From contig NC_088926.1 in the NCBI RefSeq assembly GCF_038396675.1, positions 37,275,001-37,339,000 on the forward strand: a stretch of DNA of 64,000 nt, read 5' to 3'. The position numbers and the translations under genes are program-made. The stretch's first letter is position 1, and the number at the start of each line of letters is the position of its first letter. The stretch comes from Hydra vulgaris (taxonomy: Eukaryota > Cnidaria > Hydrozoa > Anthoathecata > Hydridae). Positions 23,640-34,310 of this stretch are shown one piece after another. The notes beneath the pieces were generated by a model that was not told where the DNA came from, made no database searches, and worked only from the letters and a program-made list of their open reading frames with translations.

Positions 23640-24510
23640 AAAGTTTGCAAGTTTAAAAAAAAGAAAAGAAAATTTAAAGAAAATCAATAGACAAGCAAAA
23701 AACAATTCGTGTCCATGCAATCTGAACTATTAAATCTTATTCCAAGTACTTCAGCATCATTACCAAAGACAAGATCGTTTACTAAGCTGTCAAATGATGG
23801 TATTACTGGAAATAGAATTTTCGATATGTTTAATTTATCAAACTTAATTTCAGTTCTTGGTTGTCCTCAATGTAAACAAAGTTCGTGTTTAAAGCTAAGT
23901 GAAAGTTTAAAACATGGATTAGCAAGTAAAATGACTGTAAAATGTTTTTGCCAATGAGAGCATTCATTCTGGACATCAAAAAAACTGCCATTTATGTAAC
24001 GAGGGTTTGGTATAAACTACAGAATAGTATACTCAATGCGTAGATGTGGTCAAGGCTTTGCTGGTATTAATCGCTTTCATGCACTTATAAATTTTCCACC
24101 ACGATTTACATCAAATTGTTCTTAAGTTAAAAAAAAGTGTTAAGTTTATTGCTACTAAAACTATGGATGAAGCAGCTCAAGAACTAAAAGAGTTATCCAA
24201 AAATTACCCACATAATAATTTTTATGATATACCTGTGTCATGTGATGGCACCTGGCAAAGACGAGGATTTTTATTGCTAAATGGAACAGTAAGTTGCATT
24301 TCAACTTACTGTTTCATTTTAACTTTAACATTGGAGCTAAAGCTGTTATTAATTTGTATGAAAGACTAAATATTGTTCCAGGATTTTATACCAATCTTGG
24401 GTGTGATAAAATCAATACCAAAAGGAATAAAAATTCAATAAAACATAATAAAGTTAAAAATGTTCTCCGTCGTCGTCAAATTAGAGGACAAAAAAAAACA
24501 AAAAGATGAT
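23640..24510 (+). pseudogene. Internally deleted transposase, copy A
   Basis: An N-terminal frame (23709-23957; SNDGITGNRIFDMFNLSNL, then a CPQC zinc-type pair) continues after a frameshift with NYRIVYSMRRCGQGFAGINR, EAAQELKELSKN and VSCDGTWQRRGF. The Asp in CDGTWQRRG is in the position of the first catalytic acid in this Mutator-like transposase family. The frame then jumps directly to the C-terminal piece NLYERLNIVPGFYTNLGCDK and a basic tail (RRRQIRGQK). The central catalytic part with its other acidic residues is missing, and copy B has the same junction. Relative to B, an in-frame 24-bp segment near 23788 is absent. Confidence 0.75.
24285..24313. repeat. 12-bp hairpin at the deletion junction
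   Basis: AACAGTAAGTTG and CAACTTACTGTT flank a 5-base loop exactly where the transposase reading frame jumps. Copy B has the same structure with one mismatch in the left arm. Confidence 0.9.
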
Positions 24511-25402
24511 AAAAAAAAGCAAAATGAAGGAAAAACTTATAAAGCAGGATTATTTTAAAGTTAATTTTAAAGATGTAGTATTTTATTTTATTTAGTTGAT
24601 TTTATTCTGGATATGCTGTTTTCTTATTTTTAGTTATATATCGTTTTTTTGATAAAAAATGTTTATCATGTGATATAGTCCTTTTATATAAAATTATAGA
24701 TAATGTAGATGTTGTATAAATATCCATTATCGAAACACCTTTTCAATTGATTTTATTATGCTTAGATTTGAAAAGCTTTAAAAAATAATATCTTACTAAA
24801 ACTCTTTTTACAAAATGTTTTACGTTTTGCTTATTTTCTCAGATTGCATTTTTTCCGAATTTAATAGAATTTAGAAATGTGGTAACTTTAATTCTATTAT
24901 AGCTTTTGAGCTGATATTTTCACACAACACACATAATAGATTGTTTCATGCAATAAACCAAAAGTTTGATTTAAATATTTTATATTTTCTGTGATTAATT
25001 TGTCTGAAGTTCAATTTTATGTTGAAAATATAGAAAAATATTGTTAATTTTTTAAAAACTCAAAAAGTCATTCTTCCCGAAATAATATTTAACTTTTTTT
25101 TTGTTTATTGCATGCATATAATGTAAATAAATAATGTTAGAAAGTTTCATTGAAAAACAGTGTACCAACCCAAGGGAATTAGCTTTCCAAACTTCAAGAA
25201 TTTATGACTTTCGCCGTTTTGAATTTGTAACCATGGCAACAGCTGACATTTTTTAAAAATGAAAACATGTTTTTTTTAAACACTATTATAATATCCTTAA
25301 TGAATACCCTAAAAATCCTATGAGCTTGGAAGTTGTCGAAATATTTTTGATGGGGGTGACCCCCCTTAAGTATTAATCTAATTCATCAAGACTTTGCTGC
25401 AA

Positions 25403-25670
25403 ATACAGTAAGACAAAAACATTTTAAAAGATTTTTAATCTAAAAAATAAATTTAATTTTTCAATTAATTTGGATTTAACTTATTTTGATGAAAGTTATT
25501 AATCAAACAAAACAATAAAATTTAACAAATTGTTACCAAACAAAAAAATAAATAAAACAAAAAATACATTACAAAAATAAAAAGTATGCATACAACAATG
25601 AAAGGCCTCAGAATGGAAAAAAAAACATTAATGCTAATGTGTAAACATAGTTTGTTTAGTGATTAAGTAA
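25403..25670. repeat. Pseudo-LTR blocks X and Y (left)
   Basis: X (25403-25535) and Y (25540-25670, containing AATGAAAGGCCTCAGAATGG) match blocks at the right side in direct orientation. Here the order is X-Y; on the right it is Y-X. Confidence 0.9.
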
Positions 25671-25870
25671 TAAAACATCTCCTTATAGTTGCGTCTATTA
25701 TTACTGGCGTTTCAATGAGGATCAGCACCAATAACTAGTTTATCCCGTCAGACAAACGTCATCACCACTTATGCTTTACCCCGCGACGCCAAATCCATAC
25801 TGCAGTAAAAAAGGACTCACTACAAATAGCCAAAAGCCAACCATACCCGAATTTGTAAATACCTAATATT

Positions 25871-26010
25871 TTTTTGATGATATGATATAAAAAGTGTACT
25901 ACTAACTTTTTTGATGATATGATATAAAAAGTGTCTACTGCACAATATAAATAAAAATAATTAAATAAATTTACCACACCACCGGTAAAACTTACCACAC
26001 CACCGGTAGA
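25871..26010. repeat. Short tandem duplications
   Basis: TTTTGATGATATGATATAAA plus AAGTGT occurs twice (about 25871-25935), and a 20-bp ACCACACCACCGGTA-type unit occurs twice (25972-26010). Confidence 0.9.
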
Positions 26011-26514
26011 ATAAAAAAAATAATAATAATAAAAACGAAACACAATAAATTAAAATTCTAATAAAAACGCCAGAAACAAAACTGAAACAACTAAAGTATG
26101 CAAACAGAAAATACTACTAAATTTTCCCTCAAACTGTTTTTAAAAAATAGGTACTACCAGCATAAATAAACCAAAAGCAATCAAATGGAAATAAACCTCA
26201 TAAAAAACCCTTTTAAAATAAATAAAACACAATGGAGTCTTCGAAAAAACTTTAACGCTGACACGGATACTTTTATTCGAATTTTGTTAACCAATCTAAA
26301 GTGTAAGAAAATGAACGACCCGCGTAACTTAAATTCCTTGATAATAGTAGTAATATGCAAACCAGCGGATAGATAATATATTAAAAATACTGTATAAAGA
26401 CAAAATATATACTTATATAAGCCAAATGGTGGTTAATAAAAACTTTTCGGGTAATATTACAATGATATAAGGCATGATATAAAAGTGATTTCAAAAGCGG
26501 GTAAAATATTGTTT

Positions 26515-26910
26515 TCAGGTAAAGTTTTCTCTACGGTCCCATTCAAAGTAAGTTTGAGACCATAACAAAATCGAAATTTGAAAAAAGAGTTTTCCCTATG
26601 GTCCGAATTAAACGTTTTTTCGAGACTATAACAAAAGTGATACAAAAAACTTCATCAACAAATAAGTAAGAACATTACTAAATCTAAGTTTCAAAGAGTA
26701 AAACTTATAGGAAATAATATTTTAGTAAAAAAAAAACAATAAAAGAAAATCAGACAATTTTCGCTAAAATAGGTATTTATTAAATAGAATAACATAAGAA
26801 ATATACCAAAATACAAGAATAATGTAAAGACCGGGAAACATATTTTAAAATGAGGCTTTCTCTACGGTCCGAATTAACGTTTATTTGAGACAATAACAAA
26901 TCCACGATAA
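26515..26910. repeat. 45-bp interspersed motif, three copies (a fourth near 29268)
   Basis: A motif beginning TTTTCTCTACGGTCCGAATT and ending GAGACCATAACAAAA occurs near 26520, 26590 and 26860, with a further copy at 29268-29312 and a decayed one near 29003, all in the same orientation, on both sides of the reverse transcriptase. Function unknown. Confidence 0.85.
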
Positions 26911-27049
26911 AAAGTTCAATTTTAACTAATTAAATATAAATAAAACTAGAAAATTGATGTAGGGTAAACCAATAAAATTATAACACCTAAATAGTAACAC
27001 CTAGGAACTGTAATTTAATAAAGAATAAATAGATTTTTCATTTATGCTT

Positions 27050-28654
27050 TTTTATGTGCCGTTTTTGATCGATTTAATGTTTTTGTAACTCGCAATAGGT
27101 GGAGTTGGCCATAAATTTTTAAGATCAGTATCCTGTTCAATAATATTACAGTGCTTTTTTATTATTTTATTGATAAGTTTTCCGACTTTTCCAAATGTTG
27201 TAACTATCGGTAAAATTCTCTCTTTTTCTCTTTCTTCTTTATATTTGTTGTAGACAAGTTTGTGTTGTGTATGTCGTAGTGCTTTTAAAACCTTTGTTAA
27301 TAGATTAAATAGGGTAGCCTCGTATAACTAAAATTTGTGCTTGTTGTTGTAGCTCTTTTATTAGGTTGTAATTGTTCGATATAATCTTATTGTATCTTAA
27401 CGTCTGACTATATATTAAGTTGCTTTTTTGATGAGAGGGATGGAATGAATTATAATGTAATAGTGCAGTTGTGTCCGTTGCCTTCTTGTATATTGTTGTT
27501 TCTAACTGTCCATCTAGTTTTTTGATAATAGTTTGGTCAATGAAATAAATAGAATTGGTAGAATAATTGAAAATAAAGTTGATCGTGGGGTGGATGGCAT
27601 TCATAAATTCGAAAACCTGTGTTAGTTTCTCCTGAGGCCCATGAAAAATAATAAATATATCATCTATAAATCGTTTAAAAAAAGAAATTCTCATTGAAAA
27701 TTAGTCAATTATTTTCTCATTAATTCTTCCCATAAATAAATTAGCATAGGGCGGGGCCATACGTCTTCCCATGGTAGTACCTGTTAATTATAAAAAGTGA
27801 TCAGTCGAAAATTGAAAGTTGCTATGGGTTAATAGGGTTTCTAATATAATGTCAATAAAAGCAAAAGGATGTAGTTGTTGGTTTCTAGTACACGAGATTG
27901 AAGGAGTTTAAGGAAGTGTGCTGTGTCTCTAAAGAATGCTGGTAGTTGTTCAGCAACTGGCTGTATAGATTCTGTGATAAAGAACGATAAGTAGTCGATT
28001 GGTCCGTCGCAATTGGTCTTAAGGGAATACCAATCTTATGAACTTTGGGAAGGCCATAAAACAGGGATGTACGAAGGGGTGTTTTTGGACGTAGGAACTC
28101 CGATGTTTTTTTATTAATCATATGATGAAGCAACATATAGTCAATAAGATTGTTGACATCTCTTGCTATACTTTTTGTTGGATCTTCTGAGAGTGGTTTA
28201 TATGTGTTTTTATCTGAAAAAAGTAGATAGATCTTCTCTTCATAGTCAGTTTTGTCTAAAATATAAATACCCCACACAAAAAAAGTGCGGTTATATCACA
28301 TTCTACCAAGTTAAGATAACTTATAACAGTTATGTTTTTCGTCATAGGGGAAGACCAATTTGATTTTTTATGAAATGGATGCCTCGTTATCTCTTCGGTC
28401 CCAAAATAGAGTTGTTGGAGAAGGGTTGTTTTAAATCTTTCAAAAGCCGTTTTGTGAATATTAAGGGACGTATTTGAAATTGAAGGAACAAAATTTAATT
28501 CTAAACTTAAAAGCTCTTTTTCAGCGTCTGTTAGGACGTGTTTTGATATGTTAGTAACTAATTTATTGTTAAATTGATGTGAGAAATTTGACTTAGCCTG
28601 AGTGATTTCTTTATTATACTGCCTCATGTTGCTATGCGATGTTGACGAAAACAA
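27050..28654 (-). pseudogene. Penelope-like reverse transcriptase
   Basis: Minus strand, three overlapping frames. The N-terminal part (28654-28256) has the family-typical NISKHVLTDAEKELLSLELN. The middle part (28277-27885) has DKTDYEEKIYLLFSDKNTY and FYGLPKVHKIGIPLRPI, the finger motifs of Penelope RTs. After a short gap the palm follows (27694-27305) with the catalytic box RFIDDIFIIF and HYNSFHPSHQKSNLIYSQ. The thumb continues to about 27050 (LPIVTTFGKVGKL, WPTPPIASYKNIKS) and ends at a stop. No GIY-YIG endonuclease domain follows, although most members have one. At least three frameshifts are present. The protein would copy RNA into DNA during transposition. Confidence 0.85.
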
Positions 28655-29400
28655 TTTAGCCAGAGTAAATAGTACAAAATTTCTTTTTTTGATAGATGGA
28701 GCAAACAGTTTTCTTTATTGATCCTAGTAAGAGACAACATTAGTAAGAGGCAACAGATAACTAGTGAAGATAATTTAAAGTCAAAAACAGCAGTGAGACA
28801 GCAAACACAGTGGTAATGTTTGTGGGTTTGTAACTAAATGGTAGACACCATTAAACGATAAACTTAATGGTAACATAGACGTAAAATAATCAAATTAAAA
28901 GAAATTTACACAGTTTTAATATAAGTTAAGACATGCTTGAACAATGAACTTATAAATAATTTAAAATTTTTTTATGATGAAAAAAACTTTTTTTAAGAAG
29001 TAAAGTTTTCTCTACATTTAGAATTAAAAAGCAATGTAAAGATTTAAACATGTAGCGAAGGATATTAGAAATTCTCTGAGTAATAATAAAAGACGTAAAT
29101 TGTGTATTTGAAAACTAAAACAAAGCTGTGTAATGAATGTAAGATACTATAGCATAAAAGTTTCTTGATAATAGTAATAATATGAAAACAAGCGGATAAA
29201 TAATATATTATTAAATAAGCGGATAAATAATATATATACCCTATCTAAATCGAACTTTCCAAAAAAGGAAAGTTTTCTCTACCGTCCGAATTGAAATGTA
29301 ATTTTGAGACCGTAACAAAAAAGCAACAAGACAAAAAAGCAAAGACGTCCATCAAGCATGTCGAAAGTTGCTAGTTAAAAAGGATTGCTCTTATATTTAT

Positions 29401-29690
<290 letters not shown>

Positions 29691-30124
29691 ACAATACAAA
29701 ATTATATATATGAACCCTAAAATCAAAACTCAATCACACATGATAACCACATGTTCATAACATACAAATCTATATCTACATACCAAACACAATACTATCT
29801 ATTAAAAGAAAATATTATCTAAATAAGAACGAGTTCAAACATAGATAGTTAATCTAATAAAAGAACAAAAAGCATGCAAAAGATGTAAACAGGTTATATG
29901 TGCATAAGGGTGTATATGTGTAAGTCCGTGCTGTTTATGTCGTTCAGTAGAGTCTTATTTTTCAAACAAAGTATATTTTGACAGTTGTCAAGACAAAAAA
30001 TAAAGAATAATAGAGGAATATTTAAAATATAAATAAGACAAACAATGCACCAAAACAGTACCAACAATAATAATAAAAAATAAACTGTTATATAAACACT
30101 AATATGAACGAAGATATACAAAAA

Positions 30125-30405
30125 ATTTGTCACCAAACAAAAAATAAATAAAACAAAAAATAAATAAAACAAAAAATAGATTACAAAAATAAAAAGTATG
30201 CATACAACAATGAAAGGCCTCAGAATGGAAAAAAAAAACATAAATGCTAATGTGTAAACATAATTTGTGTAGTGATTAAGAAAAACATTTTAAAAGATTT
30301 TTAATCTCAAAAATAAATTTTTTAATAAATTTGGATTTATTTCGATGAAAGTTTATAATCAAACAAAACAATACAATTTAACAAATTGTTATTATTTATG
30401 ATGAA
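30125..30405. repeat. Pseudo-LTR blocks Y and X (right)
   Basis: Direct-orientation partners of 25540-25670 and 25403-25535, but in swapped order. Y here carries an extra AAATAAATAAAACAA-type duplication. Confidence 0.9.
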
Positions 30406-30504
30406 AACTTAAAAAAATGAAGAAGCAATATCAAAGTAATTGATTTTTAAAAAAGATCTAAAAAAATAACATCTACAAATATCTCAACATATAATTTTCA
30501 GGTT

Positions 30505-30549
30505 TGCCTTTTAAGTATTATACTAGTTCATCGAGATTTTGCTGTAAGT
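30505..30549 (+). other. Possible protein-kinase HRD exon scrap
   Basis: Between an ATTTTCAG acceptor-like site and a GCT/GTAAGT donor-like site the sequence reads LLSIILVHRDFA, resembling the catalytic loop of tyrosine kinases (VHRDLAA). The same stretch recurs, decayed, at 25366-25410 (LIHQDFAA, donor lost). The match is short; it may be chance or an old duplicated exon. Confidence 0.3.
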
Positions 30550-30644
30550 AAAGTAATGAAAAACATTTATGCACTAAATTTAACTTAATTAACTTATTAT
30601 TTGTAAATTATGGCACTGTTAAAGTTATTATTTGTACACTGTAA

Positions 30645-30803
30645 AGTTGCCTACCCTTGCGATTTTATGATTGATTTCGATAGAGAATTTTATGCTGATT
30701 AAGAATCGTATAAAACCATAGACTTGAAAATGTGAGAAAATTTCTCTAATTCGATGTTGAAGTTTAGAAAAATTACACTAAAAACGCTTACATTCGCCAT
30801 TTT
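30645..30803. repeat. Merlin left terminal inverted repeat
   Basis: About 85 percent identical by eye to the reverse complement of 32491-32646. Shared blocks include GCTGATTAAGAATCGTATAA and TTCGATGTTGAAGTTTA. Confidence 0.9.
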
Positions 30804-31460
30804 TTTTTTAATTCTTCAATATATTGCTGCGTAACTTAACACTACCACCTAATTAATCTTGCTCTGATTATGGTGCTGGTGTCTTTTATCATTAAAATGA
30901 TAATTAAAAAAATTTCGGAAACATAGCGATTCACAATTAAGCGTTTTAATTAATGCTCTAATAAGAAAAGCTCTAATTAAACACTAAAAAATAATCTTAA
31001 AAAATTATTTAAAAAAACTTTAAAAAATCATTTTACCAAATTCACAAAATATTTTTTGTGACTTGGTAACGCTATTTTTGTCGTTTCTTGTAGCTTTAAC
31101 TTCAAAAATTATTTTACTCATGCACTTTTTTCGAATAAAAAACTTAACACATAGTTAATGTTTTAAGAAAGAAACTAGCTCTATAGAATTTACAGTTTAT
31201 AATAATTACAAATATAAGTTTTAATACTTAACTATTTGATATGCTTATGTTACTGAAAGTATTTATTACATCAAATGATTTATATGTGTTTTTAATGACA
31301 AAAGTAAATGAGTTGTTTTTTAAGCCCCCGTTTTTACATAAAATGTGATCTTTCATATTCGCTTTAAAAAAATAATATTCGATAATGCAAGATAAAATAT
31401 TTGTTGCAAATTTGAAACTCATGACGTAAAAAAAAGTAAGAAAAGGAAAAAGATTATGGC

Positions 31461-32410
31461 TGCACGTTACCTGAAGAAGAAGAGTTTGATGGAATCTTTA
31501 TGAGTAAAATTGGTGCTCGATTTATGGAAAATAAAGATGAATGTATTTGCTGGTGTAGGCAATATGGGATTGTTAGCCACAAGTATATTATGCCCTCGCT
31601 GTGATCGTGAATGTGAAGAACAACGACTAGCGTCCGCAATTGATGGAAAAACTTGACGTTGTACACAATGTGCCTGCAAGAAGGTAATAAACATTAGGGA
31701 AAAAAGCATTTATTTATAATCGCATTTGGAGCTGTGGTAGATTATAGGAATGACCTATCTATAGAGTCGGTCCGCAGGGAGTAGCAGGGGAATGTCGATT
31801 AAAGATGCAAAGCACGAACTGAACATCAAAGGAAGTACAACAATTGTTGATTGGAACCAATTTTGCCGGGAAGTGACCGTGGAATTTTTCCTCAACAATC
31901 CTGAACAGTTTGGTGGTATGGTTGTATCATAAAAATAAATGAATCATTGTTCAGCCGTTTAAAATACAACTGCGGACGTGTACAGCCAGAACAATGGATA
32001 TTTGGTGGCTACGAAGCTGCAACAAACAAGGGTTTTCTTATTCCTGCTCAAAGTCGCAATGCTGCATCTTTACTGCCTATAATTCGCTAATGGATTGCGC
32101 CTGGAACAGATATCTGGAGTGAGATGTGGGCAGCCTAAAATGGTCTTGCTGCTCAAGGATATATCCACAGTACTTTTAACCATAATGGCTTCAAATACAA
32201 ATGGATCCAAATACACAAATACGAAATGGATCCAAATACCCAAGTTACAATGAATCAATAATGTTACACAACAACGAAATAAAATTGAAGCAATGTGGCA
32301 GTGTTGCAAAGCAAATTTTTTAGAAAAGTTTAAATCAATCCGTACAACAAAGCGGGAAATGGAACCTGATTATTTTTTTGAATTGATGTGGGTACAAAGA
32401 TTTCACAAGA
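31461..32410 (+). pseudogene. Merlin (IS1016/ISXO2-like) transposase
   Basis: Plus strand. An N-terminal zinc-ribbon-like region (CPRC-type pair near 31590, then RCTQCACKKV near 31658) precedes VDWNQFCREVTVEFFLNN. The catalytic region follows: INESLFSRLKYNCGRVQPEQ (normally IDES, so the first acidic residue is changed to Asn), WIFGGYEAATNKGFLIPA, SRNAASLLPII, WIAPGTDIWSEMW and GYIHSTFNHN (the HS/N part of the second motif). The end is FKSIRTTKREMEPDYFFELMW. Stops and frame changes are frequent. The DDE-type enzyme would cut at the long inverted repeats that flank it. Minus-strand frames across this region are shadows. Confidence 0.8.
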
Positions 32411-32490
32411 GTTACAAAGAGCTAAAATTTATATAAATGAGTTTTTTTATATAAAACATTAGCAACATTATGTAAAAGAGTTGTTTTTTA

Positions 32491-32646
32491 AATGACGATC
32501 ATTAGCGTTTTTCGTTTAATTTCTTTAAACTTCAACATCGAATCGAAGTACTTTCCTCAAATTTTTAGGTCTATGTTTTTATACGATTCTTAATCAGCGT
32601 TAAACTCTTTACGAAATCAATCATAAAATCATAGGGGTAGGCAACT
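32491..32646. repeat. Merlin right terminal inverted repeat
   Basis: Inverted partner of 30645-30803; it ends GGGGTAGGCAACT. Confidence 0.9.
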
Positions 32647-32950
32647 GAAACAGGAGTTTTAAGTAGGGGAGAATTACACACGCCAACATTTTGAGCCCAT
32701 ATAATTGAACCGCTTCAAAATTCCGCAAAATTATTCTCACGCTTAAAACTAAAATCTTTTTAAAAAATGTCTTCAAATGATTGTGAAGCTTCTTATGCAG
32801 AAATAGAAATGAAAAAGTCAAAGCTTTCACCAGGTTTTTTTTTTAACTTATTTATAAAATAAGTTGTTCTTTTTTGTGTGTTTAACAATAAATAAAACGA
32901 ATAAAAAAACTTTTAAATTAAATTAAAAAAAAAAAAATGAACTTGTCAGA
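32647..32950. other. Short spacer
   Basis: No gene recognised; the minus-strand frame at 32621-32830 overlaps the Merlin repeat and has no domain. Confidence 0.5.
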
Positions 32951-32954
32951 ACAT

Positions 32955-33655
32955 AGACTTTTTCGAATGGGTAAGTCTCCCTATAATAAATTTGTTGCTT
33001 GTGAAACAAAGTCTTCCATTTGTAAAGTTTTTTTTAAATGCGTAAGTCTGAAATTATTATGAAAAGTTTTTTTAACTGTGTAAGTCTCCCCTTAATGAAA
33101 CTATTACTTTATGAGGCACAATTTTTCCATTGTTAAGTTTTTTCAAATGCGTAATTCTCCCCTTCATTGAGTTATTTATTGTGAGAAAATTTTTTAATTG
33201 TGTAAGTCTCCCTGTAATTAAATTATTACATGTGAGATGATATCTTCAATTTCTGTAATTGTTTTAAATGCATGTCTACCTATAAATTATAGTATAATGA
33301 AATTATTACTTGTGAAATAAAGTTTTCCATTTGTAAAGTTTTTTTTTTAATGTGTAAGTCTCCCCTTAACATAATTATTACCTCAAAACTTTACAAAGGG
33401 AAGACTTTGTTTCACAAGTAACAATTACATTATTACTCCCTATAATGAAATTGTTACTTGTAAAACAAAGTCTTCCCTTTGTAAAGTTTTTTTTTAATGT
33501 GTAAGTCTCCCCTTATTGAAATTATTATTTTTGAGACACAATTTTCTCTTTGTAAAATTTAAAAGTGTGTAATTCTCCCCTTCATTGTATTATTTATTGT
33601 GAGAAGTTTTTTTAAGTATGTCAGTCTCCCTTTAATGAAATTATTACTTGTAATA
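32955..33655. repeat. Minisatellite with higher-order period
   Basis: Units of about 40-75 bp share the core GTAAGTCTCCCCTTAATGAA, then ATTATTACTTGTGA and CTTCCATTTGTAAAGTTTTT. Different unit types recur in order: GTAATTCTCCCCTTCATTG at about 33150 and again at about 33571, and a GAGGCACAATTTT-type unit at 33113 and about 33534. The higher-order period is therefore near 420 bp. Confidence 0.9.
33385..33490. repeat. 42-bp fold-back within the minisatellite
   Basis: Arms 33385-33426 and 33449-33490 are inverted copies with one mismatch and a 22-base spacer. One minisatellite unit is thus inverted relative to all others. Confidence 0.95.
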
Positions 33656-33714
33656 GTAATAGTTAATGCTGATGAGATAAAGCGCCAGGCAATATCTATA
33701 TATTAATAACTGTT

Positions 33715-34310
33715 CAGTTTTAAATAAAAAAGCGTTTATAATAAGCTTTCTTGATTTCCGTCTTGTTTGCGATCAACCGATTTAAATCAACCGATTGCAA
33801 GTTTGATTTAAAGCTGTTAAGTGTAATTGATTGAACGACTTCTGCTAGTAGACTATTCCATCCATAAACGACTCTATTGCTGAAAAAATATTGCCTTTTC
33901 ATACAATTTCTAACCAATTCAGGTTTCAATCTATGTTTTGCTCCTCTAATGTTAGATGCTGGACCTAATGAGCAAATAGAGTTCATTGCATGATTTTGTT
34001 TAATACCAATCTTTTCAATACCTTTAAATATCTTGAATTGCTGGATCAAGTCACCTCTTAGCCGCCAAGTCTCTAAAGTTGTCATATCCAAAATTTCTAA
34101 TCTTTTTTTGTACTCAAGACGTCATAGTTCCGCGATCATTTTGGTTGCTCTTCGTTGAACTTTTTCTAGTGTATTAACATCTTTTGTATAATACGGACTC
34201 CATGCTTGAATCAAAAACTCTAAATTTGGTATTTAGACTATTTGCTTTACTGGCTGCATATTTGACTTGTTTGGCCCATTTCAAATCACTTGATATATAA
34301 ACACCAATAA
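33715..34310 (-). pseudogene. CR1-like LINE, 3' end of reverse-transcriptase ORF
   Basis: The open frame 34091-33720 reads DMTTLETWRLRGDLIQQFKI and YFFSNRVVYGWNSLLAEVVQ, the typical C-terminal end of CR1-type RT proteins (rRRLRGDLi, vWNsLP). Upstream in another frame are SPYYTKDVNTLEKVQRRATK and SDLKWAKQVKYAASKANS. A 5'-truncated insertion of about 600 bp is the simplest reading. Frameshifts near 34100 and 34200. Confidence 0.8.

Larger units (their letters stand above)
23034..25365 (+). mobile_element. Kolobok-like TTAA element, copy A
   Basis: The element begins GGGGGCTCACCCC and ends GGGGGTGACCCCCC, imperfect inverted repeats, followed by TTAA and preceded by TGAA, a one-base-decayed TTAA duplication. 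It is colinear with copy B at 57992-60263 over its whole length at high identity. TTAA duplications point to the Kolobok or piggyBac superfamilies; the encoded protein does not look like piggyBac. The copy carries a transposase remnant with a large internal deletion. Confidence 0.85.
30645..32646 (+). mobile_element. Merlin DNA transposon
   Basis: A 2.0-kb element with long terminal inverted repeats (30645-30803 and 32491-32646) and a Merlin/IS1016-type transposase remnant between them. The ends read AGTTGCCTACCC. I did not find a convincing 8-9-bp target duplication next to the ends, so the flanks have decayed or the true end differs by a few bases. Confidence 0.85.

Noticed and set aside
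25675-25800. Possible hammerhead ribozyme in the Penelope-like terminal block (minus strand has GAAACGCC and, upstream, GGCGTC, which could pair as stem III)
   Set aside because: The conserved CTGANGA core is not present at the right place (it reads CTGATCC) and stem I does not pair. A covariance-model search would decide.
29894-30241. 115-codon hydrophobic minus-strand ORF
   Set aside because: It lies across the Penelope pseudo-LTR block; the Phe/Leu-rich sequence comes from A-rich DNA read in reverse.
32960-33655. CRISPR-like array
   Set aside because: Units are variable in length and sequence with no unique spacers of constant size, the genome is eukaryotic, and no cas gene is present.
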